This document shows positions 1-7,033 of a DNA stretch of 7,033 nt, one piece after another (position 1 is the stretch's first letter; each line of letters begins with the position of its first letter). The notes below the pieces were generated by a model. That model saw only the letters and a list, made by a program, of their open reading frames with translations. It ran no database searches and was not told the origin of the DNA. The DNA is from Globobulimina sp. (Eukaryota; Foraminifera; Rotaliida), in contig PIVH01000206.1 of assembly GCA_003354225.1 (NCBI GenBank), forward strand, positions 1 through 7,033, written 5' to 3'. The position numbers and the translations under genes were made by a program.

Positions 1-1020
1 CGGCAGCGGTGTTTGGACATTTTGTGGAATGTGGTTCAGGACGAAAGTAAATGTCAGCAGTTGATTGTGACGCAGGCAAAGGGATTGATTAAAGAGTGCT
101 TGTCGTCGATATTCAGCCAAGAATTGCGACTGCCCACTATGCAGAAATGCATTGCCAATTTGAAACAGCACAAATCGGTGTGTTCCTCGTTGCAATTATT
201 GGTGAAAATCATTGAGCTGTATCCGACCTCCACGCATATGAGCAATGAGCCAGTGAGGTGGACCATTATTGGCCACTTGCACGATGAAGAAAAATTATTG
301 GATAACTTCTTTAATAATATAACGCATTTCAAACAGCAGAAAATCAACAATATCGATGAGATCAAGGAGAGATTGCAGTTTTTGCAGTATGTGTTGAGTA
401 ACAATCATACCATCAAATTGACGGAAGAGTTCGCCAATACGTTGTGGGAATCGTTTGTAGTGAACGCAGCCACCTCCAAAGAGCGCGAATTGACGTTCAA
501 TTCGTTCAAAAAGATGGTGCATTCTGGGCGCCCGTTGAAATATATTTATTTACAGCCCGATGTGCCGGAGATATTGTTTACGAATCATATGATGAAAGAC
601 ATCCCCATCGAAGATATGATGCAATGCGCCTACGACTGCTTTGAGCGCTACTTTGTGTTTGTGAATTGTCAGAAGAACTTCTTGCAAATGTTGGAGAACA
701 ATAAGCAATTTATGGTGAATAACTATGACCAGTTGGTGGGATTGGACATGTTATGGGAAATCGCCTTGAAATCCAAGAACGACATCGTACACAAAAAATC
801 GACGGATATGATCAATAAAATCTGCAATCGCGTGTCCGCCGAATTGAAATCTGAAATTGGCCGCATTCGCGCCACCGTTTTGGATAAAATCATGAACGAA
901 TTATTGGATTCATTGAACAACCAAAACAACAATAAATCCGATCGGGTGCTCAATTTATTACATCACTTCTTAAATGCGTCAGAATCGCGCGGTATGGGCG
1001 GGTTGCGACCGCACGACGCC
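1..1020 (+). other. N-terminal ARM/HEAT-like helical region (residues 1-340)
   Basis: This part of the frame encodes a chain of amphipathic helices with regular Leu/Ile/Phe spacing and no low-complexity sequence, as in the armadillo-like scaffold that precedes the UBL in USP9X, USP24 and USP34. Local matches to animal USP9X seen by eye include an EIKERLQFLQYVL helix (about 120-132), a CFERYFVFVNC segment (about 214-224) and QLVGLDMLWEIAL (about 245-257). Their order and spacing fit this region. The role is inferred from the family: a superhelical scaffold for substrate or partner binding. The first residues already lie inside a helix, so the domain continues upstream of the window. Confidence 0.8.
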
Positions 1021-4000
1021 TTAAGCCGCGGCAAGAAATGGCATTTGACCGTGATTGACAAGATCCATTTTAATGGCTATGGCAAACCGCCTCAATTTAA
1101 GATCACCATCCATGAAAATGACAGTTTATGGGATTTGCGCCGCGCAGTGGGTAAGAAAGCGGATACCTACCCCGAATTAGTACGGATATACTTCAAATCG
1201 CAGTCATTGAATGAGGATAAGAACAGTTTATCTTTGCAGCAATTAAATATGCGCGATAACTGCACCGTGCATTGCATGAAAAAGGACCAGAAATCGGAAC
1301 GGGTGCCATTGTTAACCGGGACGCCGGCGAGGTTGGTGCAGCCGGCCAAGAAGGCATTGACCGAAGTATTCCAAGGCTTCGCCTCCAATGATGATAACAG
1401 TATGTCTTTCGACGACATGAAGCGCTATATTTTGAAATGTGGCGCCGGCGAGAATAGTGCGTCCAAGACGCGCATCCAAAGCATATTCACGCAACACGGC
1501 ACACAGCGCAGTGCGTATCAGGACCGCTTGTCTTTGCAGGGCTTTTTTAATTTTTATCGCAGTGCGTGTATGGACCGACCTGATCATGTCTGGAATGACT
1601 TGAATGTGTTCAAATATAGATACGATTTACACAAAGAAGACGAGGCTAGAAAAGAGGAGGAAGCGCTGTTAAATGCGAAACCAGAGACGTTGCCGCGACA
1701 CATATTGACTACAAATAACAAGTATTTTGATATTTTATTCCAGAATTGCTTGCAATGCAACAACCAGAAAATCAAGCAAATGGCATGGAAGTTGATCTTG
1801 CGATTACCCACAAACCCCGGCAGGAAGAAGGAAATTATGCAGCTCCATCAAGGCGTCAATTGGGAGCAATTATTGCCGACTTCGTCCGACTTATTTAGCT
1901 TAGTATACGGTGTATTGATCTGTGAGTCGTTGACGATTGAGCCAGAATCTGCGATCAGTGACAGCGAATTGGAAGAACGGTGTAATTGGAGAGCGGCATT
2001 TTTGGAGGAAAAGGGCTTCGAGCATTTGATTAAAATCTTATTTTCATTCAAGTACAGCGGCAGTAATACCAGCATCAGCGACATAAATGAGAGCAAAACC
2101 GGCGATAATAGCGATACAGAAAAGGTAACGCAACAATTGGCACTGACCGCGGTGTTGAAGATGATTCAGTCCTTTTTCGTGGGCGCCATCTCGTGCAATC
2201 AGTCCATGGTCGACGTGGTGGACCAGATTCGCTCGCTATCCATGGCGGTGAGTGAGGAGAAGAAAGAAGACGAAGTGGATGAGGCCAAAGCCAGTGGCAA
2301 AGCGCCCGAGAAGCAGAAAGAGAAAAGACACAAAAACTATGGACATGGTGCGGCCGGTGGCAGCGCCGAATTATATGACATAGATTACGGGTATTTAGTG
2401 TCCGATGACGATGACGAGGACGACGAGGATGAGAAGGACGCCACGGAGGATTTCACCGCGTTGTTGGTGCAGCAGTTCGCCGACGCCGTGATGAAAGAGA
2501 GCGGTATGCCCGAGTCCATGTACAATGACATCAAGAACGAATGGGCACAGTTAGAGGGGCTAACGAGTGGCATTGGTGGCGGCGAAGGCGGGGAGAAATT
2601 CATTGGGCCGCGATTGCCGCATGAAATGGGCCCAGGGGCCGGCGGTCAGGGCACTGGCTCAAGTGTAGGAGTATCGGATGAGAAGGATGGCAAAGAAGAG
2701 AAGGGGCCGCCGCGGAACCAGGACGATGTCAAGAATTATGGCGCTGGCGATGACGATATCGATGTGGATATGATCAGTGCGGAGTTGCCGGAGAATGAGG
2801 AGGAGGAGGAAGACGATGATAAACCGCCGCCCGTTACGCATAGACAGACCAGTATCAAATTCCATCAGTTGATACGCAATGTGACGGAGAAATATGCAGA
2901 TTCGCTGCTGAATTCGCTGGATTTTAGCAAGTTAATGAAGCAGTTGTTGAATATATTGCGGGTGGCATCGTCGGATCAATCGCCTACGGTTCAGCGCGAT
3001 TTGGTGGTACGGTATGCAGTGCGGTTATGGGTCTCTGTGTTGCTGTACAGACCGCGGCTGTTATTGGATTTATTTGAGTTTCTACGCAAAGACCCGTCGT
3101 TCATATTGGCTGCCATTCAGTCGACAGACCCGGAATTGGGCTCTGAATTTGCGAAATCGATCCGGAAATTGTGTCGATTTGTGGATGAGTCTCCGAATTA
3201 TAAATCCGATGCGGAGTTAATGGCGAAATTGCCGGGCATTAACATTGTGAAGTTCTTTTTGCAGGAGATATTATTAAATAATCTGCCCTCTGCCGACCAG
3301 GATGACATCGACCCGGAGCAACATTTTTATTTATTAATCTCGTTAATGCAGGAATACAGCGACAAATACAATGGCTCTGTGTCGGAATTCAGCGATTTAT
3401 TCAAATATCTAACCACCGAATTACACTCTTACCACAGCCGCGAGATGGAATATTCCAACGGCGAATCGGATAAGGTATTGGTGGGATTAATGACTTTATT
3501 GTCGGTGTTGTTAGCGGGACATGTCCCATATCGCCAAGAATGTGGCAAATTAGGCATCATTGAGGAACTATTAAATAAATTCCTATTTGCCACTGGCAAA
3601 ACCGATGCGGATAAGAAAGAAAATTTACCCAAATGCAAAACCAAAACCAGTCGCGAATTAGCGTACCGATTGGTGGTCCAATGCATCATTGGCGTGCCAC
3701 AAAATTATGCCATTGTCAATAAAATATTATCCTCGTTACATAAGACGGTGCGCACACCTCCGGCCTGGGAATATTGCCCCGAAAAGTCTGTGAAATCGGA
3801 TCGCGGCTTTGTGGGCTTAAAAAATTTGGGTTCCACCTGTTATATGAACTCGTTATTGCAGCAATTTTATATGATTCCGCATTTCCGCCACGCTCTGATC
3901 ACTTCCGGCGTGGAATTAGCCGATAAGATCTCGGACGATGAGGCCAAAGAATCGCTGTTATTCCAATTAATGCGCATGTTTTCCTTCCTGTCCTTGTCAG

Positions 4001-7000
4001 AGAAACAGGCCTTTGACACCATCAATTTTTGCCGCGCCTATAAAGACGAGACTGGCCGCCCCGTCGACGTCCGGATCCAGCAGGACGCGCAGGAATTTTT
4101 TACCATTTTGGCCGACCGCGTAGAGACCGAGTTAGCCGATACAAAGTATAGATATTTGTTGCAGGACATCTTTGGCGGACAAGTGGTGCACCAAATGATC
4201 TGTCAAGGCGGCTGTAATAAGACTCGTGAGCGAAAACAGCCGATGCCGATGATATCGCTACCCATCAAGAACCGGACCAATATGAAAGAGTCGCTGTTAG
4301 CCTTCGTGCAATCGGAGTCTTTGGACGGTGTCTCATGCGATCACTGTGCCAAAAAGTGCCAAACCCTGAAACGCCAGGTACTGCATACATTGCCCAACAC
4401 GATTTTCTTCCATTTGAAGAGATTTGAGTTAAATTTCGAGACTTTCCGGCACGAGAAATCCAACCAACGCTTCGAATTCCCCACGGAAATCTGCTTAGAG
4501 CCCTATACGAGAGAGGGATTGAAGCGCATTGAAAAGGAGAAGAAGAAGGGCGATGATGAGAAAAAGGAGGAGCAGAAAGGTGACGAAAAGGGCGATGATG
4601 CGGATATTTATACGGTGCATCCCAAGGAATATTATGCGTATCAATTGGTGGGCATTGTAGTGCATACTGGCTCTGCCGAGGCGGGCCATTATTACTCGTA
4701 TATTAAGGACCGAGTGACCGACGAATGGAACGAGTTCAACGATTCGTTGATCAAATCCTTTGATTTGAAGTTTTTAGATAAGGACTGTTATGGTGGCAAG
4801 AAAAAGGTGAAATCGTCGGCGAATTGGGGTGGTGATTGGGAGCACGATCAGGATAAAATCAAAAATGCCTATATTTTGGTGTATGATCGAAAGAAATACT
4901 TCGAGCCTTTGCATGATGAGGATAAGAAGGAAGAGGAGGAAGAGACGCCGGCGCCGAAGAAGGAGCAAAGTGACAGCAAACAGGAACAGGATAACAAAGA
5001 ACAACAACCGGAGCCAGAGCCGGAGCCCGAAGCAGTTGAAAAGACAGAGGAAGAGAAGGAAAAGAAGCCGTGGCCGCCAGCTATTAACGTATTGTCCTTA
5101 TATGATGCCAATGTGCAGGAATATGTGGAGAAAATACCCAAAGTATGGGACGATATCTTGGATACAAACATGAAGTTTATGCGCGATCGACAGCTGTTTA
5201 ATTTGCAGTATTTCCAGTTTATATATAACTTAATTTGTGTGGCTCCCACGCCGCAACGTATGCAAATCGAAGAGGATGACAACAAAGCGGAGGATAGCAA
5301 TCCCGGCTTGGCGGTGATCCAAATGGCTACGTTTGTGTGCTTTCGATTTTTAGCGCGGACCGCGGAGAAACGGGAGATATTTAACCGCTTTGTGACGTAT
5401 TTAAAGTTTTTATATTCGTCCAATATCGTAGCGTGTAAATGGTTGTTGCGGTATTTGTCGACGCAGCGACAATATGTGGAGCAATATATATTGACCACGC
5501 GCGATCAGTTAGTAATGCATGGTTTTAGTGACCTCATCATTCACGTTTTGACCCAGTTAAAGGACATCGAAGCGACGCAATTGTTGGACACTGAGACGAT
5601 TATCGTCAAGAAAAAGTTGGACAAAAATAGTGATACTATGATCGAGCAACAAGTGGTCGTATCGTCGTGCTCCTGCAGCAAATTCATGGATTTGATGATC
5701 TCGTTAATCGACGTTGCGCCCAAACATTGGTTCCGCTTTAATTATTATTTCAAAGTCTTTTTCGAATATGCCAACATGGGCTATGCCCAACGAAACTATT
5801 TGATCGATAAGCAGATGATCAACATTTTGGGTGACTTTTATTTGGGCGGCAATCGCTCGCCGTATGCCGACGGCAAAAAGCAATATCATATCATGGGTAA
5901 TCGGATGTATCCGCCCAAATTCGATACGGTGGTCCAGATCATTTGCACCTTGTTATGTGCGTGTCACACGCCGCAAACTAAGAAGTATTTGAATTTTTAT
6001 CAGAACAAAGCAAACCAAGACGAGTTTATAACGGATAAAGTGAAGAAAGGATGGTTGCAATTGTCGCCCACGGCGTTGTCGTATAAGGATCCGTTGAATA
6101 ATCCAAACGACGCAGATCGAGAGTGTTTGCATGCATTATCCGATACGGATGCAAAGTTGCCGCATTCTCGCCATTTGTATGACAAAATGATCGCCGAAGC
6201 GCATCACAGCACGGTGATATTGGAGGCGTTGAACAAATTGGTGGTGCATTGGTCGTATGAGGATAAGACGTACAGCGAAGAGGTGATCCGAATGATCACG
6301 GAAGGAGTGGATAAGAGCGGTGCCGATCAAGTGCGGACATTCTTGTCCATAATGCACAAGTTTGTGATGATTGAGGATGGCCAACAGGAATTTCGATTGA
6401 ATCAATTACATTCGCCCGCAGCGGACGGCAGCAATAAGGGCGTGTTGCATTTTATAAAATGTTATCGATTACAGCATCAACCATTTAGCTATGAGTCCAT
6501 CAAAGCATTGACGTTAATGATGATTGAGTCTGATAAGTATGCGGAATATATGATAGCTAAAAGGAAAGAGTGGGTGTTTTGGGATACGTGGTTGGATAAT
6601 TTCTGTCATAGACCCACCTATGTACATAATCAAAATAACCAACGATTGACCGCCGCAAAGATCGCATTTTATAAAGAAAAGTATATCCCATTGTTGAAGA
6701 AACATGGCATTGAATGTCAGAGAGCGCAGCATTTACAACATTCGCAGCATCATAATCCAAATTATGGCCACGGCCATGGTCATGGTGGACATGGCGGCCA
6801 TGGGCACGGCGGTAATTATAATGTGTATGACAATTATTATGGTACACAGCAAGGCGGTCATCATGGCCATCATGGTCCGGGTGCCGGCAATCAAAATATG
6901 TATGGCGATGCGTATGATGCGACTGGCGCACAACGGCAAAACTCAAGAGATAACGACTCGGATTTGTACGGGCATCATAATGAGATTAATATTAATGAAG

Positions 7001-7033
7001 GCGGCCGGAATGAGAATGATGGTGACAATGATG
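1..7033 (+). CDS. USP9X/USP24-like giant ubiquitin carboxyl-terminal hydrolase, partial at both ends
   Basis: Frame 1 is open for 2344 codons with no stop, so the window lies wholly inside one gene; the initiator and stop are outside. The product is a cysteine deubiquitinase (family C19) expected to cleave ubiquitin from substrate proteins, probably in the cytosol, since no signal peptide or membrane segment is visible in this part. The identification rests on the Cys box (GSTCYMNS around Cys1280), the QQDAQEF motif (1360-1366), LKRFE (1472-1476), the His box (GHYYSYI, His1563) and the order helical scaffold, UBL, scaffold, USP domain, long C-terminal helical region, which is that of USP9X and USP24. 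Similarity to animal USP9X is recognisable by eye on both sides of the catalytic domain, for instance ERLQFLQYVL near residue 125 and YFQFIYNLI near residue 1217 of the frame's C-terminal part. Human USP9X is about 2,550 residues with its catalytic Cys near 1566 (from memory), so a few hundred N-terminal residues are probably missing. USP24-like or USP34-like assignment is possible; USP membership is near certain. Confidence 0.96.
1033..1290 (+). other. Ubiquitin-like (UBL) domain (residues 345-430)
   Basis: Residues 345-430 show the beta-grasp pattern: a first strand (WHLTVIDKIHF), a turn, a second strand (QFKITIHEND), a helix (SLWDLRRAVGKKA), a strand (LVRIYFKSQSL), and a closing strand after a short turn (CTVHCMKK). 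The domain sits between the N-terminal helical scaffold and the next one, as the UBL does in USP9X. It probably acts in substrate positioning or intramolecular regulation, which is inferred from the family. It has no C-terminal di-glycine and is not a conjugatable modifier. Confidence 0.8.
1345..1629 (+). other. Degenerate EF-hand-like pair (residues 449-543)
   Basis: Directly after the UBL come two helix-loop-helix units. The first has a helix (KKALTEVFQGF), a loop at about 461-472 and an exit helix (FDDMKRYILKCG). The second has a helix (KTRIQSIFTQHG), a loop at about 503-514 and an exit helix (LQGFFNFYRSACM). This spacing and hydrophobic pattern match EF-hand pairs. Calcium ligation looks weak: with the hydrophobic position 8 set at Met468, loop 1 has Ala at position 1, Asn at 3, Asp at 5 and Asp at 12. 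Loop 2, with Leu510 at position 8, has Arg, Ala, Gln and Gly at 1, 3, 5 and 12. I therefore call a structural EF-hand remnant, probably not binding calcium in the second loop. Another small helical domain is the alternative. Confidence 0.55.
1630..2250 (+). other. Helical scaffold after the EF-hand-like module (residues 544-750)
   Basis: A short charged helix (EDEARKEEEALL, about 546-557) leads into LPRHILTTNNKYFDILF (about 564-580) and a helix ending in LILRLPTNP (598-606). This 'L-P-R ... K-Y-F-D-x-L-F ... L-P-T-N-P' pattern is the one I associate with the scaffold following the UBL in USP9X/USP24-type proteins. It continues through hydrophobic helices such as DLFSLVYGVLI (about 630-640) and VLKMIQSFFVGAI (about 718-730), broken by a short Ser/Asn-rich loop (about 687-705) that is probably exposed. 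Function is inferred as scaffold only. Confidence 0.65.
2251..2850 (+). other. Long acidic and Gly-rich disordered linker (residues 751-950)
   Basis: Composition changes sharply here. A Lys/Glu stretch (751-778) is followed by an acidic tract (801-817, mostly Asp and Glu), a Gly-rich stretch (857-890), a Lys/Glu/Asp stretch and a second acidic tract (931-940, five Glu then three Asp). Between the two acidic tracts, residues 817-853 look like two amphipathic helices (FTALLVQQFADAVMK and YNDIKNEWAQLEGL) and may be a binding motif. The rest is likely disordered. The DNA is purine-rich (GAG, GAC, GAT, AAG), which explains long open stretches on the opposite strand. The frame stays intact through it, and scaffold sequence resumes after residue 950. 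Confidence 0.8.
2851..3780 (+). other. Helical scaffold immediately before the protease domain (residues 951-1260)
   Basis: Well-ordered helical sequence resumes with IKFHQLIRNVTEKYADSLL and continues through LMKQLLNILRVA, LLLDLFEFL, VKFFLQEILLNNL, LVGLMTLLSVLLAGHV and IIEELLNKFLF. In USP9X and USP24 an equivalent helical region sits directly upstream of the catalytic domain. A short Lys-rich loop (about 1200-1218) interrupts it. The region ends in TPPAWEYCPE (1252-1261); this short linker with Trp and Pro before the Cys box is typical of the USP9X/USP34 class. Its role is inferred as scaffold. Confidence 0.7.
4201..4347 (+). other. Fingers subdomain with Cys4 zinc-site candidate (residues 1401-1449)
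   Basis: Two cysteine pairs frame the fingers: Cys1401 and Cys1405 (CQGGC), and Cys1446 and Cys1449 (CDHC). Many USPs, USP9X included, bind a structural zinc here through two CxxC knuckles. The second pair is canonical. The first has three residues between the cysteines instead of two. Cys1453 lies nearby and might contribute. Zinc binding is inferred from the family. Confidence 0.75.
4510..4623 (+). other. Charged low-complexity insertion inside the USP domain (residues 1504-1541)
   Basis: Between the EPYT segment (1500-1503) and the strand YAYQLVGIVVH (about 1545-1555) lies a run of about 38 residues dominated by Lys, Glu and Asp (EKEKKKGDDEKKEEQKGDEK at 1511-1530). USP9X also carries an insertion at this point, of different composition as I remember it. 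It lies between core blocks of the catalytic domain, is likely an exposed loop or single charged helix, and leaves the core motifs intact. The codons GAG, AAG, GAT and AAA make the DNA purine-rich. Confidence 0.8.
4915..5070 (+). other. Lys/Glu/Pro linker after the protease domain (residues 1639-1690)
   Basis: This stretch is almost free of hydrophobic residues. It starts with DEDKKEEEEE, passes through a Gln/Lys/Glu part and a (Pro-Glu)4 run at 1670-1677, and ends in EEEKEKKP. It is a probable disordered spacer between the catalytic domain and the C-terminal helical region. In another frame the same DNA reads as an Arg/Lys-rich peptide, which is a by-product of the GAG/GAA/AAG repeats. Confidence 0.85.
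5071..6720 (+). other. C-terminal helical region of USP9X type (residues 1691-2240)
   Basis: About 550 residues of mostly helical sequence follow the catalytic domain. Several short blocks resemble the C-terminal part of animal USP9X by eye and in the same order: IPKVWDDIL followed by KFMRDRQLFNLQYFQF (about 1712-1740), a block around RFNYYFKVFFEYANMGYAQ (about 1912-1930), and a closing block (KRKEWVFWDTWLDN, about 2187-2200) like the Trp-rich end of the USP9X fold. A short acidic loop (about 1757-1768) and a Tyr/Gly/Pro loop (1945-1975) are probably exposed. The region is inferred to pack on, or extend, the scaffold that holds substrates; no catalytic motif is visible. Confidence 0.75.
6730..6891 (+). 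repeat. His/Gly-rich low-complexity tail encoded by degenerate GGY-CAY repeats (residues 2244-2297)
   Basis: After the last helical block come 14 histidines in 48 residues, mostly as alternating His-Gly units: GHGHGHGGHGGHGHGG at 2256-2271 and HHGHH at 2287-2291. At DNA level this is an imperfect repeat of GGC/GGT with CAT/CAC, suggesting growth by slippage. The tail may bind divalent metals or be simply disordered. Animal USP9X also ends in a low-complexity tail containing some His, though not of this purity as I recall it. Confidence 0.85.
6892..7033 (+). other. Asn/Asp/Gly-rich C-terminal tail, running off the window (residues 2298-2344)
   Basis: The last 47 codons encode a polar stretch rich in Asn, Asp, Gly and Tyr (for example DNDSDLYGHHNEININEGG at 2318-2336), with no predicted fold. 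The frame is still open at the last base, which is the first base of the next codon. By comparison with USP9X the stop codon is probably not far beyond, but it is not seen. Confidence 0.75.

Larger units (their letters stand above)
3802..4899 (+). other. USP catalytic domain, peptidase C19 (residues 1268-1633)
   Basis: The domain opens with RGFVGLKNLGSTCYMNSLL, giving nucleophile Cys1280 (nt 3838-3840) and oxyanion-hole Asn1275 five residues before it. QQDAQEF follows at 1360-1366, then the fingers with Cys1401, Cys1405, Cys1446 and Cys1449, then FFHLKRFE (1469-1476) and the His box, with His1563 (nt 4687-4689) in AGHYYSYI. The end, NAYILVYDRKKY (1622-1633), is close to the end of the USP9X catalytic domain, as is DCYGG at about 1595-1599. 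About 366 residues is a usual length for the family with a small insertion. Cys, His and the oxyanion Asn are intact, so an active protease is expected. The third triad position (1580, after WNEF) is Asn, followed by Asp1581; Asp is more common there, but Asn occurs in active USPs. Confidence 0.97.

Noticed and set aside
4495-5007. Minus-strand Leu/Ile/Phe-rich frames that resemble membrane proteins (4495-4689 and 4774-5007)
   Set aside because: They are complements of the Lys/Glu-rich coding stretches (CTC, CTT, TTC opposite GAG, AAG, GAA), so the apparent hydrophobic segments are composition artefacts.
4829-5173. Plus-strand frame 2 open frame of 114 codons, Arg/Lys-rich, like a basic nuclear protein
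   Set aside because: The Arg/Lys run is the out-of-frame reading of the Lys/Glu/Pro linker; it overlaps the end of the catalytic domain, which is clearly coded in frame 1.
4869-5498. Minus-strand open frame of 209 codons, Ser/Cys-rich
   Set aside because: It lies opposite the USP C-terminal coding sequence. Its Ser-rich part is the complement of the GAG/GAA/AAG-rich linker, it has no recognisable domain, and the + strand frame here matches USP9X.
6557-6946. Minus-strand open frame of 129 codons rich in His, Asp and Tyr
   Set aside because: It is the antisense of the GGY-CAY repeat tail. CAT/ATG and GGC/GCC complementarity produces His/Met/Ala-rich shadow peptides without a gene.
1-7033. Alternative nuclear code (ciliate-type stop reassignment)
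   Set aside because: No TAA, TAG or TGA occurs in frame 1, and Gln is written CAA or CAG at conserved positions such as the QQDAQEF motif, so the standard code explains the frame.
1-7033. Bacterial or phage system, CRISPR array, mobile element or RNA gene
   Set aside because: The whole window is accounted for by one eukaryotic coding frame; no spaced direct repeats, terminal inverted repeats, tRNA-like or rRNA-like sequence was seen.

Overview
The window is eukaryotic and holds one protein-coding gene on the + strand. Reading frame 1 is open from the first base to the last: 2344 complete codons plus one base, with no in-frame TAA, TAG or TGA. There is no visible initiator, stop, intron or frameshift. 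The encoded protein is the middle and C-terminal part of a giant ubiquitin-specific protease (USP, peptidase family C19) of the USP9X / fat facets / USP24 group. Both ends are cut. The C-terminal domains are all present and the protein probably ends not far past the window.

Layout in window residue numbers: 1-340, alpha-helical ARM-like region; 345-430, ubiquitin-like (UBL) domain; 449-543, module resembling a degenerate EF-hand pair; 544-750, more helical scaffold; 751-950, long acidic and Gly-rich disordered linker with one probable helical island; 951-1260, helical scaffold; 1268-1633, USP catalytic domain (Cys1280, oxyanion Asn1275, His1563, third-position Asn1580 followed by Asp1581, with a Cys-based zinc-finger region and a charged insertion); 1639-1690, Lys/Glu/Pro linker; 1691-2240, C-terminal helical region alignable by eye with the C-terminal part of animal USP9X; 2244-2344, His/Gly-rich then Asn/Asp-rich tail. 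The scaffold domains would position substrates, and the catalytic domain would cleave ubiquitin from them.

The organism cannot be named. The USP architecture rules out a bacterial chromosome. The standard nuclear code fits: Gln is written CAA/CAG and no stop codon is reassigned. Base composition is moderate. Leucine is written almost entirely TTG or TTA, with few CTN codons. Seven kilobases without an intron suggests an intron-poor microbial eukaryote (protist) or a cDNA/transcript source. The EF-hand-like module, which I do not recall in animal USP9X, also points to a non-animal lineage.

I saw no RNA gene, mobile element, CRISPR array, promoter or terminator, and no evidence of a previously undescribed system. 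The interest lies in variations on a known deubiquitinase.
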